This document shows positions 8,412-17,669 of a stretch of 64,000 nucleotides of DNA, piece by piece. The position numbers and the translations under genes are program-made. The stretch lies in NCBI RefSeq assembly GCF_028689785.1, contig NZ_JAQVCN010000003.1:124001-188000 (forward strand), given 5' to 3'. Each line of letters begins with the position of its first letter. Position 1 is the first letter of the stretch. The notes beneath the pieces were generated by a model. The model did no database searches, was not told the DNA's origin, and saw only the letters and a program-made list of their open reading frames with translations. The DNA comes from Zoogloea sp. (GTDB lineage: Bacteria; Pseudomonadota; Gammaproteobacteria; Burkholderiales; Rhodocyclaceae).

Positions 8412-10325
8412 TTACGTGGGGAGGAGGCCACGGGGGCGGGCAAGCTTCCGAATCACCAGCCACGCGCCTGCGAGCACCAGTATCGTGAGAAGGACGGACT
8501 CGCGGTTGAAGCGTTGTTTTCTCTGGTCGCTTCTGTCGAGAGGCGAAAGCAGGACAGACATACTGCCCGCTTCTGGGGCGTGGGTGTCGATCTCGAGGTG
8601 ACGTCCGGCCTCGTCGATGGCCACCCACCCCTGGTCGGGTCCGGTCTCGAAGTGAACGATCAGGTCCTGGTGCAGCGTGTTGGTCTGAATCAGAAGTGGG
8701 CTCAGGCGTGGTGCGGAACGGTAAACGCCATCCACGTAGGACCATGTCATTGCCGATATCTCGGCTTCAAAGGGCTTGCGCATCCAGACTGGTGTGGAGT
8801 GCAGCGCGACGCTTGAGACGCCAACGACCTTCTGGTCGAGAGGTGTGAGACTGACCAGCCTTTTCGAGGGGAGGAGCGCAAAAGGCAGCAGGTGGAGGCT
8901 GGTCACGAATGTCGCGAGCAGGAGACTTCCTTGATGAATCCACGTGTGCGCTTGCGACGGCTTGGCCATGGGAATGGGGTTGCGACGATGGTACCGGTAT
9001 GCGAGCAGAATCACGCCGAGCCCGCAGTAGGCGGAAAACCCGCTCCAGTAGAAGTATCGAAATTCGGCAGATACATTGAAAAAGAAGAATGTGACCAGAT
9101 AAACCAGTCCAGACAAGAGCACTGCGAGACCAAACTGACCTTCGGTCGTTGTGTGCAGCCGGTAGCGCAACGCCAGGATCAGGCCAATGATCGAGAGCGA
9201 GGCAAAGAACCAAGGGCGGCCCAGGCGATCATTGACTTCGGAGGTTGCATAGGCTCGCGCGAGTTGCGTAGCGGGCCGAGGGGGAGAGTCAGGCACTGCC
9301 CAGCCCCAGGGGTTGGCAGCGTTGTAAAGCATGGGGCGGGAGTTTGGATCAAAGATGGATTTCTTGAACGTCGGGACGAGCATCACGAAATATGACGCAG
9401 GGTGCTCAAGGATGGTGCTGATCCATGCCTGGGTGAGTCGGCTCGTGCCCCAGATGCCCTGGAGATGCAGGGTGTCGCTGATGAAGCGGCATTGCCCCCA
9501 CGAGGCTGCCGTGTCCCACTGAATGGGGCTGTAGCACGATTCGACTATTTGCCGTGATTGCTCGGAGGTCCATGTTCCGGGAAAGAGATTCTTCCTTTCG
9601 TGATATGAAATAGCGAGAAGTTGATAGGTTTTGATGCTGTCACCCGGGTGTGAACGCTGAACGTCTAGTGCAGTGTTCTGCACGCTGTACAGGACGGGAA
9701 GCAGGCTGAGCACGGCGAGGCTCTGCAGCGTCGCACGCTTCAAGCCATGATGGCCATTGGCAAATAGAAGGAGCGGGACAAGACAGAAGACCGCATTGAG
9801 ACGAACGAAAAAACCCAGGGCGATCACGGCGTTCGCTGAAATCTGGAGTGCCAGCCGTGTGCCCGGATTGGCGTGCTCCCGGCGTGCCATATACGCAAGG
9901 CTGCAGGCGGTGACCAGCACTGCGGCCAGCATGGCGTCGATCACCACGTGCCCCAGGTAGTTGAAAGTACCGGGTAGCAGTGGAATTGCGACAAGTGCCA
10001 AGGCGCCACGCCCAAGTTTTGGCCTGATGGCAATCGCAAGTGCTGCCAGCCCCCCCCAGAAAAGTAGATTGTCGAAAACAATGAATCCGACCGGGCCAGG
10101 GAAAAAGTTAAGAAGCGCGCGCCATATTAGCGTGACGGTTGGTGATCGCCAGTCTATGTAATCTCCTGTCATGGCTTCCTCCAGCTGGTACTTTGAGTCT
10201 GCGTTCAGATAGCCGGGGTAGCTAGCCGCTATAGAAAGGGTGAAGCCAGCGAAGGCAAGCAGGGCTGGCAGCGCCATTTGAAATTGATGGTGCTTTTCAG
10301 TCGAGTCTGAGTACGGTGAATGCAT
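8412..10325 (-). CDS. Polytopic membrane protein, GT-C/Gtr-like (copy 1)
   Basis: A 637-residue protein with about ten or more hydrophobic segments, including a stretch near residues 15-35 and several between 75 and 420, and a C-terminal soluble part. A first extracytoplasmic loop contains YPGYLNADSKYQ followed by IDWRSPTVTLIW. The same pattern occurs in the adjacent gene (NSDSL then IDWHSPTTSLIW), so the two are paralogues. In gtr O-antigen modification cassettes the third gene is a poorly conserved polytopic transferase beside gtrA and gtrB; that position fits. No named family is claimed. GC content is lower than in the flanking 5-8 kb genes. Confidence 0.55.
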   Translation of the reverse strand: MHSPYSDSTEKHHQFQMALPALLAFAGFTLSIAASYPGYLNADSKYQLEEAMTGDYIDWRSPTVTLIWRALLNFFPGPVGFIVFDNLLFWGGLAALAIAIRPKLGRGALALVAIPLLPGTFNYLGHVVIDAMLAAVLVTACSLAYMARREHANPGTRLALQISANAVIALGFFVRLNAVFCLVPLLLFANGHHGLKRATLQSLAVLSLLPVLYSVQNTALDVQRSHPGDSIKTYQLLAISYHERKNLFPGTWTSEQSRQIVESCYSPIQWDTAASWGQCRFISDTLHLQGIWGTSRLTQAWISTILEHPASYFVMLVPTFKKSIFDPNSRPMLYNAANPWGWAVPDSPPRPATQLARAYATSEVNDRLGRPWFFASLSIIGLILALRYRLHTTTEGQFGLAVLLSGLVYLVTFFFFNVSAEFRYFYWSGFSAYCGLGVILLAYRYHRRNPIPMAKPSQAHTWIHQGSLLLATFVTSLHLLPFALLPSKRLVSLTPLDQKVVGVSSVALHSTPVWMRKPFEAEISAMTWSYVDGVYRSAPRLSPLLIQTNTLHQDLIVHFETGPDQGWVAIDEAGRHLEIDTHAPEAGSMSVLLSPLDRSDQRKQRFNRESVLLTILVLAGAWLVIRKLARPRGLLPT

Positions 10326-10351
10326 TTGCGCTCAAATTCTGGAAAGACGTA

Positions 10352-11755
10352 CTACGTGCTGGCCCTTATTGAGCCTGATTGTTGTTGCTGCTTTGACTGA
10401 AGCATGAATAGAAGCCCCGCAAAACTGCAGAAAAAGCTAGTTACGGAGTAACGAGGTAAATCAGCGACCCCGAGAAACGTGAGCATTGCGATGTTTGCCG
10501 CGCCAATAGAAAAGCATATAAATGCTAGCGATCTAAAGTAGGACTGGTGTGGATTGATCCGGTAGGTTGCAGCAGCTCCGAGGGCGGAAAATATAAGCCA
10601 CATATAAGGTTGACCAAGCTCTCCCTTGGTGAAAAATCGCCATATGTTGTGGATGGCCTCAAATCGCAGACTGGGCTTCCACTCAATGTATGTATCTACA
10701 CGGTCGGGCTGTAGTATCTCAAGGTTGGAGCGCAGGTTGTCGATGGTAAAGTAACTGTTCTTGTTGCCTTTGAAGTACAGAAGATTTTTGGCGAAATTAA
10801 GTCGATGCTCAATGTATGCGACTGGATTCTGTATGATTGTTTTCATCCACCACCAAATGACTTTCTTGCGCTCTTCTTTTTGAGTCAGTCGCAGCTTCAT
10901 TTCTTCAAAGTATTGCGGGCATTTTCCCCATGGAGAAAAGGTATCCCACCACTTTGCGCTGTAACAGATGCCAGGTTTGTTAGGGAGTGATATGGGCCAG
11001 TCTTTAAGTGTGAGGAATTCGTTTGTGTTCTTTGCGTGCGAGATGCCTGCTACATCAAAGATAATCAATGAACCCTCTACTCCTGATTTTTGGGGTTTGA
11101 GGATGGTGTTGTTTGCAAAGGAGCTTAATTGGTACGGGATACTAACCGCAAGCACGGCCAAGAAAGCAGTCTTTGCTGCTCCCTTGTTGAGTCCCGGTCT
11201 CGTGCGTAGGAAGAATGTTAATGCGACGAACGTAAATAGAAAAATGTTAGTTGGGCGTATGGCGTAGGCAAGTGATAGTGCGAGTATGGTGAGGGCGGTT
11301 GCTTTGGTGTCCTCTGTGGACTCTCGTTGAGCTTCGCTTCCTGCTGCTAGGAAAATGGCAGCGATGAGTATGACATCCTTGTAGACGTAGCCGGAAATAT
11401 AAATGCAAAGGCTCGCGAAGATGATTGCACATATTAGGTGCAGCCACTTATAGTGCTGCTGGGTGTTGATGGTGTTCTTTTTGCTGAAAGCCGAGCCGAG
11501 GAAATAGGCGGGCAGTGGAAGTAATAGCAGGCACTGCACAAGCAGCCCAGATGCTGGTTGGCTCAGCCATGGGTCGAATAGCGACCATATGAGGCTGGTC
11601 GTAGGGGAGTGCCAATCTATCAGCCAGTCAGGGTGGCGGCCATGGTCAAACATGACCAATGAATCTGAGTTTGCCCTGCCTGGAAAGTTTAGCGTGAAGC
11701 CTAAGGCAACCAGTGCGAAATAGATTTTTGTGGGGAAGCGAGTCGTATTAAACAT
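10352..11755 (-). CDS. Polytopic membrane protein, GT-C/Gtr-like (copy 2)
   Basis: A 467-residue protein with about ten predicted membrane helices. The first loop shares the NSDSL and IDWHSPTTSLIW pattern with the gene to its left, which marks the pair as diverged duplicates; this copy lacks the long C-terminal part. It lies 9 bases downstream of gtrA on the same strand, the usual place of the serotype-specific transferase in gtr cassettes. The segment is AT-richer than the rest of the window, which suggests transfer. Catalytic residues cannot be assigned with confidence. Confidence 0.55.
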   Translation of the reverse strand: MFNTTRFPTKIYFALVALGFTLNFPGRANSDSLVMFDHGRHPDWLIDWHSPTTSLIWSLFDPWLSQPASGLLVQCLLLLPLPAYFLGSAFSKKNTINTQQHYKWLHLICAIIFASLCIYISGYVYKDVILIAAIFLAAGSEAQRESTEDTKATALTILALSLAYAIRPTNIFLFTFVALTFFLRTRPGLNKGAAKTAFLAVLAVSIPYQLSSFANNTILKPQKSGVEGSLIIFDVAGISHAKNTNEFLTLKDWPISLPNKPGICYSAKWWDTFSPWGKCPQYFEEMKLRLTQKEERKKVIWWWMKTIIQNPVAYIEHRLNFAKNLLYFKGNKNSYFTIDNLRSNLEILQPDRVDTYIEWKPSLRFEAIHNIWRFFTKGELGQPYMWLIFSALGAAATYRINPHQSYFRSLAFICFSIGAANIAMLTFLGVADLPRYSVTSFFCSFAGLLFMLQSKQQQQSGSIRAST

Positions 11756-11764
11756 GGTGCGTCG

Positions 11765-12145
11765 CTATGGGCGAAAAACCAGCTTTTTGCTTGCCCAGAA
11801 GTTCGCAAGCATGCCAGCCAGAGATCCAATGGCTATTGCAAGAAGTAGGTGATGTGCTTCTTTTCCGATAACGCTGATTAGTGCTGAATAGAGCGCTATG
11901 TTTATAGCTCCACCCGTGAGCATGGCAATAAAGTAACGTAAAAGCTCTTGGAGCGGAGAGTTTGTGCGCCGTGCTGTACGAAATGTTATTGAGCGGTTAA
12001 GAGCCCAGGTGAAAACAACTGCTGAAATGAAAGATGCTATGCGGGCGTAGTAAGGGCCGAGTGACGACGAGAGTGCTGTGAGTACTCCAAAGTCGACCGC
12101 AAAGCCCGCTAGACCAACAAAGAAAAACTGCGAGAGTTGTTTCAT
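11765..12145 (-). CDS. GtrA-family flippase-like membrane protein
   Basis: A 126-residue protein from the ATG at 12145, with four hydrophobic helices typical of GtrA, thought to flip undecaprenyl-phosphate-linked sugars across the inner membrane. Diagnostic features are FFFVGLAGFAVDFGVL near the start, LNRSITF in the second half of helix 2, and the terminal FWASKKLVF. The start overlaps the gtrB-like stop as ATGA (12142-12145), so the two are coupled. An upstream in-frame start at 12196 would sit inside the gtrB-like gene and was rejected. Confidence 0.85.
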   Translation of the reverse strand: MKQLSQFFFVGLAGFAVDFGVLTALSSSLGPYYARIASFISAVVFTWALNRSITFRTARRTNSPLQELLRYFIAMLTGGAINIALYSALISVIGKEAHHLLLAIAIGSLAGMLANFWASKKLVFRP

Positions 12146-13101
12146 TCTGTATTGCGTGATCTCTTTTGAGAGATGCCAGGTATCGAAAGATAGCAAAGTC
12201 TTTTGGCTTCTCTTCTTCCGATTGTGACCGTCTCGAGTATTAGTCCTGTGGTGAACAGCATTACTCCAATAATCCCAAGTCCCGAACTTAGAATTGCTGT
12301 TGGAAAGCGCGGTACAAGTCCTGTTGTCGCGTATGTTAAAAAAATCGGCAGTGCAAGAACGAGTGCCGTAGTCATACTTGCTACTCCTAGTAGCGAATAA
12401 AACTGAAGTGGGCGTTCAATGGCAAAAAGTCCGACTATGGTTTTGAGGATTCTTGCTCCATCGGAATATGTTCTTAGCTTGCTCGTTGAGCCTTCTGGGC
12501 GCACTCCGTACGGGGTGGTTACCTCGCCATAGGGCATTCTCAGTTCTAGAGCGTGGATCGTCAGTTCTGTCTCGGTTTCAAAACCATGGGCCATGGCTGG
12601 AAAAGACTTTGCATACCTTCTAGAGAAGGCCCTGTAGCCGGAGAGCATGTCTGTAAATTTTCCTCCGAAGATCCGACTCATAGTCCCTGTTAGCATTCTG
12701 TTGCCAAACTGGTGGCCTGCTCTGTATGCGTCATTGCTGTCGTGCTGGCGCACCCCAACAACCATGTCCAGGTTGTCGTCTATCAGTTTCTGTACGAGGG
12801 AAGGAGCGCTAGGCGCGTGGTACGTCGCGTCTCCGTCTGCCATGATGTAAACGTCTGCCTCAACGTCAGCAAACATCCGTCGTACGACATTTCCTTTTCC
12901 CGCAATGGCGACGTGGTGAACGATTGCACCTGCGGCGATTGCGTTTGCTGCCGTTTTGTCAGTTGAGTTGTTATCAAAGACAAAGATTTCTGCGCTCGGC
13001 AACGATTCGCGGAAGCCACTTACCACGGCGGAAACCGTGAGCTCTTCGTTGTAACATGGGATTAATACGGCGACACGGAGTGAAGAAGGATCGGTGACCA
13101 T
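12142..13101 (-). CDS. GtrB-like polyprenyl-phosphate glycosyltransferase (GT2)
   Basis: A 319-residue protein. The GT2 domain starts at VAVLIPCYNEE, with DNNSTDKT near residue 45 and the metal-binding MADGDATY near residue 90. A membrane segment or two lies at the C-terminus (about 235-300). Proteins of this type transfer a hexose from a nucleotide sugar to undecaprenyl phosphate on the cytoplasmic face for GtrA to flip. The start at 13101 was chosen because the protein then begins just before the GT2 domain; an in-frame GTG at 13179 would add 26 residues of unlike sequence. It is low in GC relative to neighbours. Confidence 0.85.
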   Translation of the reverse strand: MVTDPSSLRVAVLIPCYNEELTVSAVVSGFRESLPSAEIFVFDNNSTDKTAANAIAAGAIVHHVAIAGKGNVVRRMFADVEADVYIMADGDATYHAPSAPSLVQKLIDDNLDMVVGVRQHDSNDAYRAGHQFGNRMLTGTMSRIFGGKFTDMLSGYRAFSRRYAKSFPAMAHGFETETELTIHALELRMPYGEVTTPYGVRPEGSTSKLRTYSDGARILKTIVGLFAIERPLQFYSLLGVASMTTALVLALPIFLTYATTGLVPRFPTAILSSGLGIIGVMLFTTGLILETVTIGRREAKRLCYLSIPGISQKRSRNTE

Positions 13102-13226
13102 CACTTTAATCTTATGTTTGGGAGGTTGGTTAATACTGTCAAATGATAAACGGATTTTCTGGTTTGCCGCTGAGCGCACAGAGTGTCACTTAAGCCACCC
13201 TGTCCAGGGGATGCAGATCGGACTAG

Positions 13227-14489
13227 TTACTTTCCCAATAACCGAAACTTCTGCGCAAGATGGATGAGGCGATTCCAAGGTGCTCTTTGAAATTGTTTGA
13301 TCATCAAGGCTTGATTTTCAATGAGTTGGTCACGCGCGTGTATCTCCCGCCCCATCTCCTCCATCGCCGCGAAGCGTTCTTCCAGCAGGCGTCCCTGGGC
13401 TGTGATGGCCTCGTCACGGTGGGCGATCTCCGTGCTCATGTGGGCCATGGCGCGGGCACGGGCTTCGATGAGTTCGGCCTGGGCCTGCAGGGCGGTGTCG
13501 CGTTCGTCGATCAGGCGCGCCTGTGCGTCGAGGGCGCCTTGCTGGTCGGAGAGCTGCCGGGCAGAGCGGAAGATCCGTTCGTCCAGACCGGTGGCCCGGG
13601 CCAGGCGGGGCAGGAACCAGCCGTCGGGGCCGGGCCGGGTGAGGGCGCGCAGGGCGGCCGGGTCGGGCAGGCGGCGGGCGGCGATGCCGAAGCACAGGGT
13701 GGCCAGGGGCGGCAGGCTGGGGTTGTGGAGCAGGGCGGTGCAGGCGCCCTCGGCATCAAGGCCGTCCAGGGTGCCGCCCAGGGCTAGGGTCTGGATGTAG
13801 GCGTTTTCGTGGATGTGCCGCCAGACGTCGTCTTCGGCCAGGGTGTTGCTGGGGTGGACCCGGTAGCGGACCAGGGGTTCGGGCAGCCACAGGGGCGGCG
13901 TGTCGGTGCTGGCGCGCAGGGCCCATTCCCAGTCGTGGGTGTAGCGCAGGTCTGAGAAGCCGCCGATACGCTGAAAGAGGCTGCGGGGAAAGACGAAGTT
14001 GGAGGTGGTGATGGCCAGGTTGCTGGTGAGCAGCCAGCCGGTAGGGGGCTGGCCGGCGCAGCGGGCGCTGGCGCTGGCGTAGTCCAGGGCGCGCTCGTGA
14101 CCGGGGGCCGGTCTGCCGTCGCTGTCGATGAAATCAACGCCGCTGAAGGCCAGGCGCGCATCGGTACCCAGGGCGGTCAGCATGCGGGCCAGGCGCTCGG
14201 GGTGAAAGGCGTCGTCGGAGTTGAGGATGGCCAGGTAGTCGCCGCGGGCCAGGGTCAGGCCCTCGTTGAGGGTGGCGTGGGCGCCCTGGTTGGTGGTGTG
14301 GCGGATGGCCCGCAGGCGGGGGTCGCGGATGGTTTGGATGATGTCCCAGGTGCTGTCACGGGAGGCGTCGTCGATGACGATCAGCTCGAGGTCGTCGAGG
14401 GTCTGTTCGAGGACACTGGTCAGGGCTTCCGTGATGTAGGCCTGGTGGTTGTATGCCGGAACGATCACGCTGATCTTGGGGGCGGGCAT
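13227..14489 (-). CDS. Glycosyltransferase family 2 with C-terminal coiled coil
   Basis: A 420-residue protein. The N-terminal GT2 domain (about 1-230) begins ISVIVPAYNHQ, has VIDDASRDST, and carries the metal-binding motif in LNSDDAFHPE. After about residue 310 there is a heptad-rich segment with near-repeats such as RLIDERD, ELIEARA, RLLEERF, predicted to form a coiled coil of about 80 residues. Coiled coils of this kind act as length rulers or complex scaffolds in some O-antigen systems; that role here is inference. It starts 3 bases after the next gene's stop, in one transcription unit. Acceptor and donor are unknown. Confidence 0.8.
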   Translation of the reverse strand: MPAPKISVIVPAYNHQAYITEALTSVLEQTLDDLELIVIDDASRDSTWDIIQTIRDPRLRAIRHTTNQGAHATLNEGLTLARGDYLAILNSDDAFHPERLARMLTALGTDARLAFSGVDFIDSDGRPAPGHERALDYASASARCAGQPPTGWLLTSNLAITTSNFVFPRSLFQRIGGFSDLRYTHDWEWALRASTDTPPLWLPEPLVRYRVHPSNTLAEDDVWRHIHENAYIQTLALGGTLDGLDAEGACTALLHNPSLPPLATLCFGIAARRLPDPAALRALTRPGPDGWFLPRLARATGLDERIFRSARQLSDQQGALDAQARLIDERDTALQAQAELIEARARAMAHMSTEIAHRDEAITAQGRLLEERFAAMEEMGREIHARDQLIENQALMIKQFQRAPWNRLIHLAQKFRLLGK

Positions 14490-14492
14490 GGG

Positions 14493-17432
14493 CTAGTCCT
14501 GATGGATGTCGTCGAGCCATGCCTTGAGCGAGCTCAGGACCGCTTCGACGGACGTTGTGTCAATGACTTGGCTGGGTGTTGCGGTCGGCCAACTTGACGT
14601 GGGACTACCGGCCGGGCACAGGATGAGAAGCCCGGCTTCGAGGGCGTTGGTACTGTCCTGTTCCAGGCTGACGGAGTCGAGGGCGAGGAAGGCGTCGGCA
14701 GCGAGCAGGAAAGAATCCCGGTCATGCTGGGATGTGGCAAGGAAGAGTTGCCGGGTCGCGACCAAGGCGGTTACGTCTTCGCGGCAGTCGTTCCAGCACG
14801 GCGCGTCCAGAGCGACTCCGGCGATGATGGCACAGAGATCGTTGCGTGCAGCGATAAGGGGCTTGATTAGGGCGAGGTAGCGCTGGGCAGTGGCGCTGTC
14901 GGCCGGTGTGCCGAGGGATAGCAGGATCCGTCCTTGATCGGGAATGCCAAACCAGTGGCGCACCCGCTCGCGCACCTCGCGCCGGCCGTTAGCGTCAAGC
15001 ACTGGCAGTGAGTGGGGGCCTGCATGCATGTGTAGCGACGGCGGCGGGGCTGTTGGCAACTGCAGTGTTGGTTGGACGAAACGTCGAACCCCGCTGCCAA
15101 TAATGCGTAAGGGCGCGGAAAATCGCCAGGAGCGGGAGGCGCGGAGATCATCCAGCTGTTTGGTAAGTTCTAGGTTTTGCTTTTCCAGCTGAGCAATATG
15201 TAACTGTTGATGTTTTGCGAGCTCTTGGTGCTTAGCCGCTTTGTCAACCAGCTGCTGGATGTCGTGTCTTGCCTGCGCGCGCTCATCCGCTACTTTTCGT
15301 AGGCTCGATAGACGGTGTGCAGCCCTAAAGAAGTCGCTTTCTGAGGATGGAGGTGGAAGCACTGCGTTGTAGTCTCGGACCATGTCCTCGACGCTGCGCC
15401 CGTGTCGTGCGGTGACTCTTTCACGCATAGAGTCAAGTTTCTTTGGTGCCAGTGCTAGAGATCTAATTTTTGCCGTCAATATTGATGGATTCGGAGGAAA
15501 CAATTCTCCACTGACTCCGACTTCGATCCGTTCAACAAAAGCGCCTAGCTCTGTTGCCAGTACAGGTAAGCCGAGAGCGAACATTTCGCTCAGGGTATAG
15601 CTAAAAGACTCATGGTAAATCGACAGGAGCATGGCGCAGTCGGGGTCGAAGCCACGAATGATGTCTGAAAGATCAGAGATTTCGTAGTTTTCGATGACAT
15701 CAACTCCCGGTGTGTTTTTGAAAGGGCGTCCAAAAGTGCCACAGCCGAGGAGCAGAATTTCTGCATGTTCAAGTATGCCGGGGAGTGCCTGGCGGAAAAG
15801 GCCGAGCCCTTTGTGTTCCGAAAGGCGTCCGGGAATCACAATCCTTAGATGAGATTTAGCAGGGCGAATTGGCAAGGAGGGAAGTTGCGATTGGTCAATC
15901 CCATGGGGTATGTGAGTCCATGGTATTTCGGCCAGTTCAGGGTGTAGGGTTATCCATTGGTCGTGCACGCTTTTCGAAGGGGCGATTATTTTGAGCGTTG
16001 GCCGCTTGACGAGGCGCCCGTATTCTCGACGCAAATTATGCCAGTCAGCCGAGGAGGTGTTGTGCCAGAACAAGTTTAGGGGGTTGTCATAAAGACAGTC
16101 CCGCAAATTTTCTGGAGTGCAGCTCAAGCAGGGAGTCCTGTTGCAGGCAAAAATTGCAGGGCAGAACGGGTAGACGTCATGGAGAACTACAAGTGTTGGC
16201 TTATCCGTGGCCAGTGCTTCCAGAGAGTGACCAATCAGTGAAGAGATAATAATGCTTTGAACATTGAAGTCATCCGTGATCTGCGTGAGAATTTTTGCGT
16301 ATTCAGGATGTGAAGTCGTGCTGGCACGGATCGGGAGCTTAAGTTCCCATGCAAGGATTGGTGCGTATCCCCGTGTAGGTTCAATGAGCTCTAGCCGAAA
16401 ACCTGCGGAATTCCGGTCGCTAATTGACCTCAATAGTAGATTGCGACGGACTGAGTCTGCGCGGCAGTAGTCCTGGATCCACCGCTCAGTACCGCCGCCC
16501 CAGCTATGACTAATGTGTAGCTGTATGGGGCGATACGTATCGGTGAGTGTCTTGGCAGTCGATCCGCTATGTTCGCTTCTTACTTCCGCTTCTTCGGTAC
16601 CTCCTTCGGCACTGCGAGCTTGGTCAATCGCTTTGCAGAGACGTCGTATCGGGTTATCTGCGATAAAGGAGTGAACTACCTCTAAGTAGTCCGGATGCAC
16701 TTCGAGCAAACGAGCGATCGCGTTTTTTACGAGCGCATCGCGTTCGGACGAAAAACTCACCCCCCCCTCATGAAACACGAAGACGTCGGCGGCCAGCAGG
16801 TTGGCCCAGCCCTGGGCGGCGGCGCGGCGGCAGAAGTCGTTCTCCTCGCCATAGCCGCGGCCGAAGCGTTCGGCGTCGAAGAGGCCGACTTCATCCAGGC
16901 AGGTGCGCCGGATGTACATGCAGAAGCCCACGCCGGTGGGGATGTCGACAACCTGCCCGGCCAGGGTGGTGGCGATCAGGCTGTCCAGCCCGGCCAGGCC
17001 CAGGCTGCCGGGCACGCCGCCGGTCCAGCCTTCGAAGGGGTAGGAGCAGATGGTGGCGTTGTTGGAGAAGGGGGTCAGGGTGCCGGCCCTGGGGTTACGC
17101 GCGGCGCAGGCGGCGAGGCGGTCGAGCCAGTCGTTGGCGACTTCGGTGTCGCTGTTGAGGAGGATCACGTCCCGGCTGGGGTTCAGGGACATGCCGCGGT
17201 TTACCGTGCGCACGAAGCCCAGGTTGGTGTCGTTTTCCAGCAGGGTGAGCCTGCCGGCGGCGGCCTGCTCGCGCAGCCATGTGGTCAGCGCCGGTTCGGG
17301 GCCGGCATCGTTGATGGCGATCAGCTCGAAGGGTGTCCGTTGGCAGGCACGCAATACGCTTTCGATGCAGCGCTGCGTTTCTGCCAGGCCCCGGTATACC
17401 GGGACGATGACGTCGATAGGAGGGGTGTTCAA
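14493..17432 (-). CDS. Large multidomain glycosyltransferase (GT2 + GT4), mosaic gene
   Basis: A 979-residue protein. Residues 1-225 are a GT2 domain: VIVPVYRGLAET, INDAGPEPAL, NLGFVRTVNRG, LLNSDTEV, and FHEGG near its end. About residues 295-640 form a GT4-like GT-B domain, with VVLHDVYPFCPA, a Cys cluster (about 425-441) and IVIPGRLSEHKG. A coiled coil follows at about 690-760, ending RASRSWRFSAPLR, a pattern common in wall glycosyltransferases. A last region resembles a second GT-B half (ILLSLGTPADS). Coding for the first domain is very GC-rich, whereas the middle (about 14.9-16.75 kb) is clearly lower, so the gene looks assembled from two sources. Confidence 0.75.
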   Translation of the reverse strand: MNTPPIDVIVPVYRGLAETQRCIESVLRACQRTPFELIAINDAGPEPALTTWLREQAAAGRLTLLENDTNLGFVRTVNRGMSLNPSRDVILLNSDTEVANDWLDRLAACAARNPRAGTLTPFSNNATICSYPFEGWTGGVPGSLGLAGLDSLIATTLAGQVVDIPTGVGFCMYIRRTCLDEVGLFDAERFGRGYGEENDFCRRAAAQGWANLLAADVFVFHEGGVSFSSERDALVKNAIARLLEVHPDYLEVVHSFIADNPIRRLCKAIDQARSAEGGTEEAEVRSEHSGSTAKTLTDTYRPIQLHISHSWGGGTERWIQDYCRADSVRRNLLLRSISDRNSAGFRLELIEPTRGYAPILAWELKLPIRASTTSHPEYAKILTQITDDFNVQSIIISSLIGHSLEALATDKPTLVVLHDVYPFCPAIFACNRTPCLSCTPENLRDCLYDNPLNLFWHNTSSADWHNLRREYGRLVKRPTLKIIAPSKSVHDQWITLHPELAEIPWTHIPHGIDQSQLPSLPIRPAKSHLRIVIPGRLSEHKGLGLFRQALPGILEHAEILLLGCGTFGRPFKNTPGVDVIENYEISDLSDIIRGFDPDCAMLLSIYHESFSYTLSEMFALGLPVLATELGAFVERIEVGVSGELFPPNPSILTAKIRSLALAPKKLDSMRERVTARHGRSVEDMVRDYNAVLPPPSSESDFFRAAHRLSSLRKVADERAQARHDIQQLVDKAAKHQELAKHQQLHIAQLEKQNLELTKQLDDLRASRSWRFSAPLRIIGSGVRRFVQPTLQLPTAPPPSLHMHAGPHSLPVLDANGRREVRERVRHWFGIPDQGRILLSLGTPADSATAQRYLALIKPLIAARNDLCAIIAGVALDAPCWNDCREDVTALVATRQLFLATSQHDRDSFLLAADAFLALDSVSLEQDSTNALEAGLLILCPAGSPTSSWPTATPSQVIDTTSVEAVLSSLKAWLDDIHQD

Positions 17433-17669
17433 CGGGTTTCAGGCCAATCGTCGGGTGAGGCTTGCGGGCGGGCCTGAAAGCTCGATTTACACTCTTTCAG
17501 AACCCGGATCAGGGTGGGGATTTTATCATTGCAGGGCTGTGACGGCCGCCCTTTCCGGAGGTTCGGCCCAGGGCGGTGCATGTGCTCTCCGTCGATATGG
17601 TGCATCATGTCGGGCCTCGAAAAATCGGGGCCACGGGGCTGTCTGGCAGAAATCGAATAGTGCTCTGGC

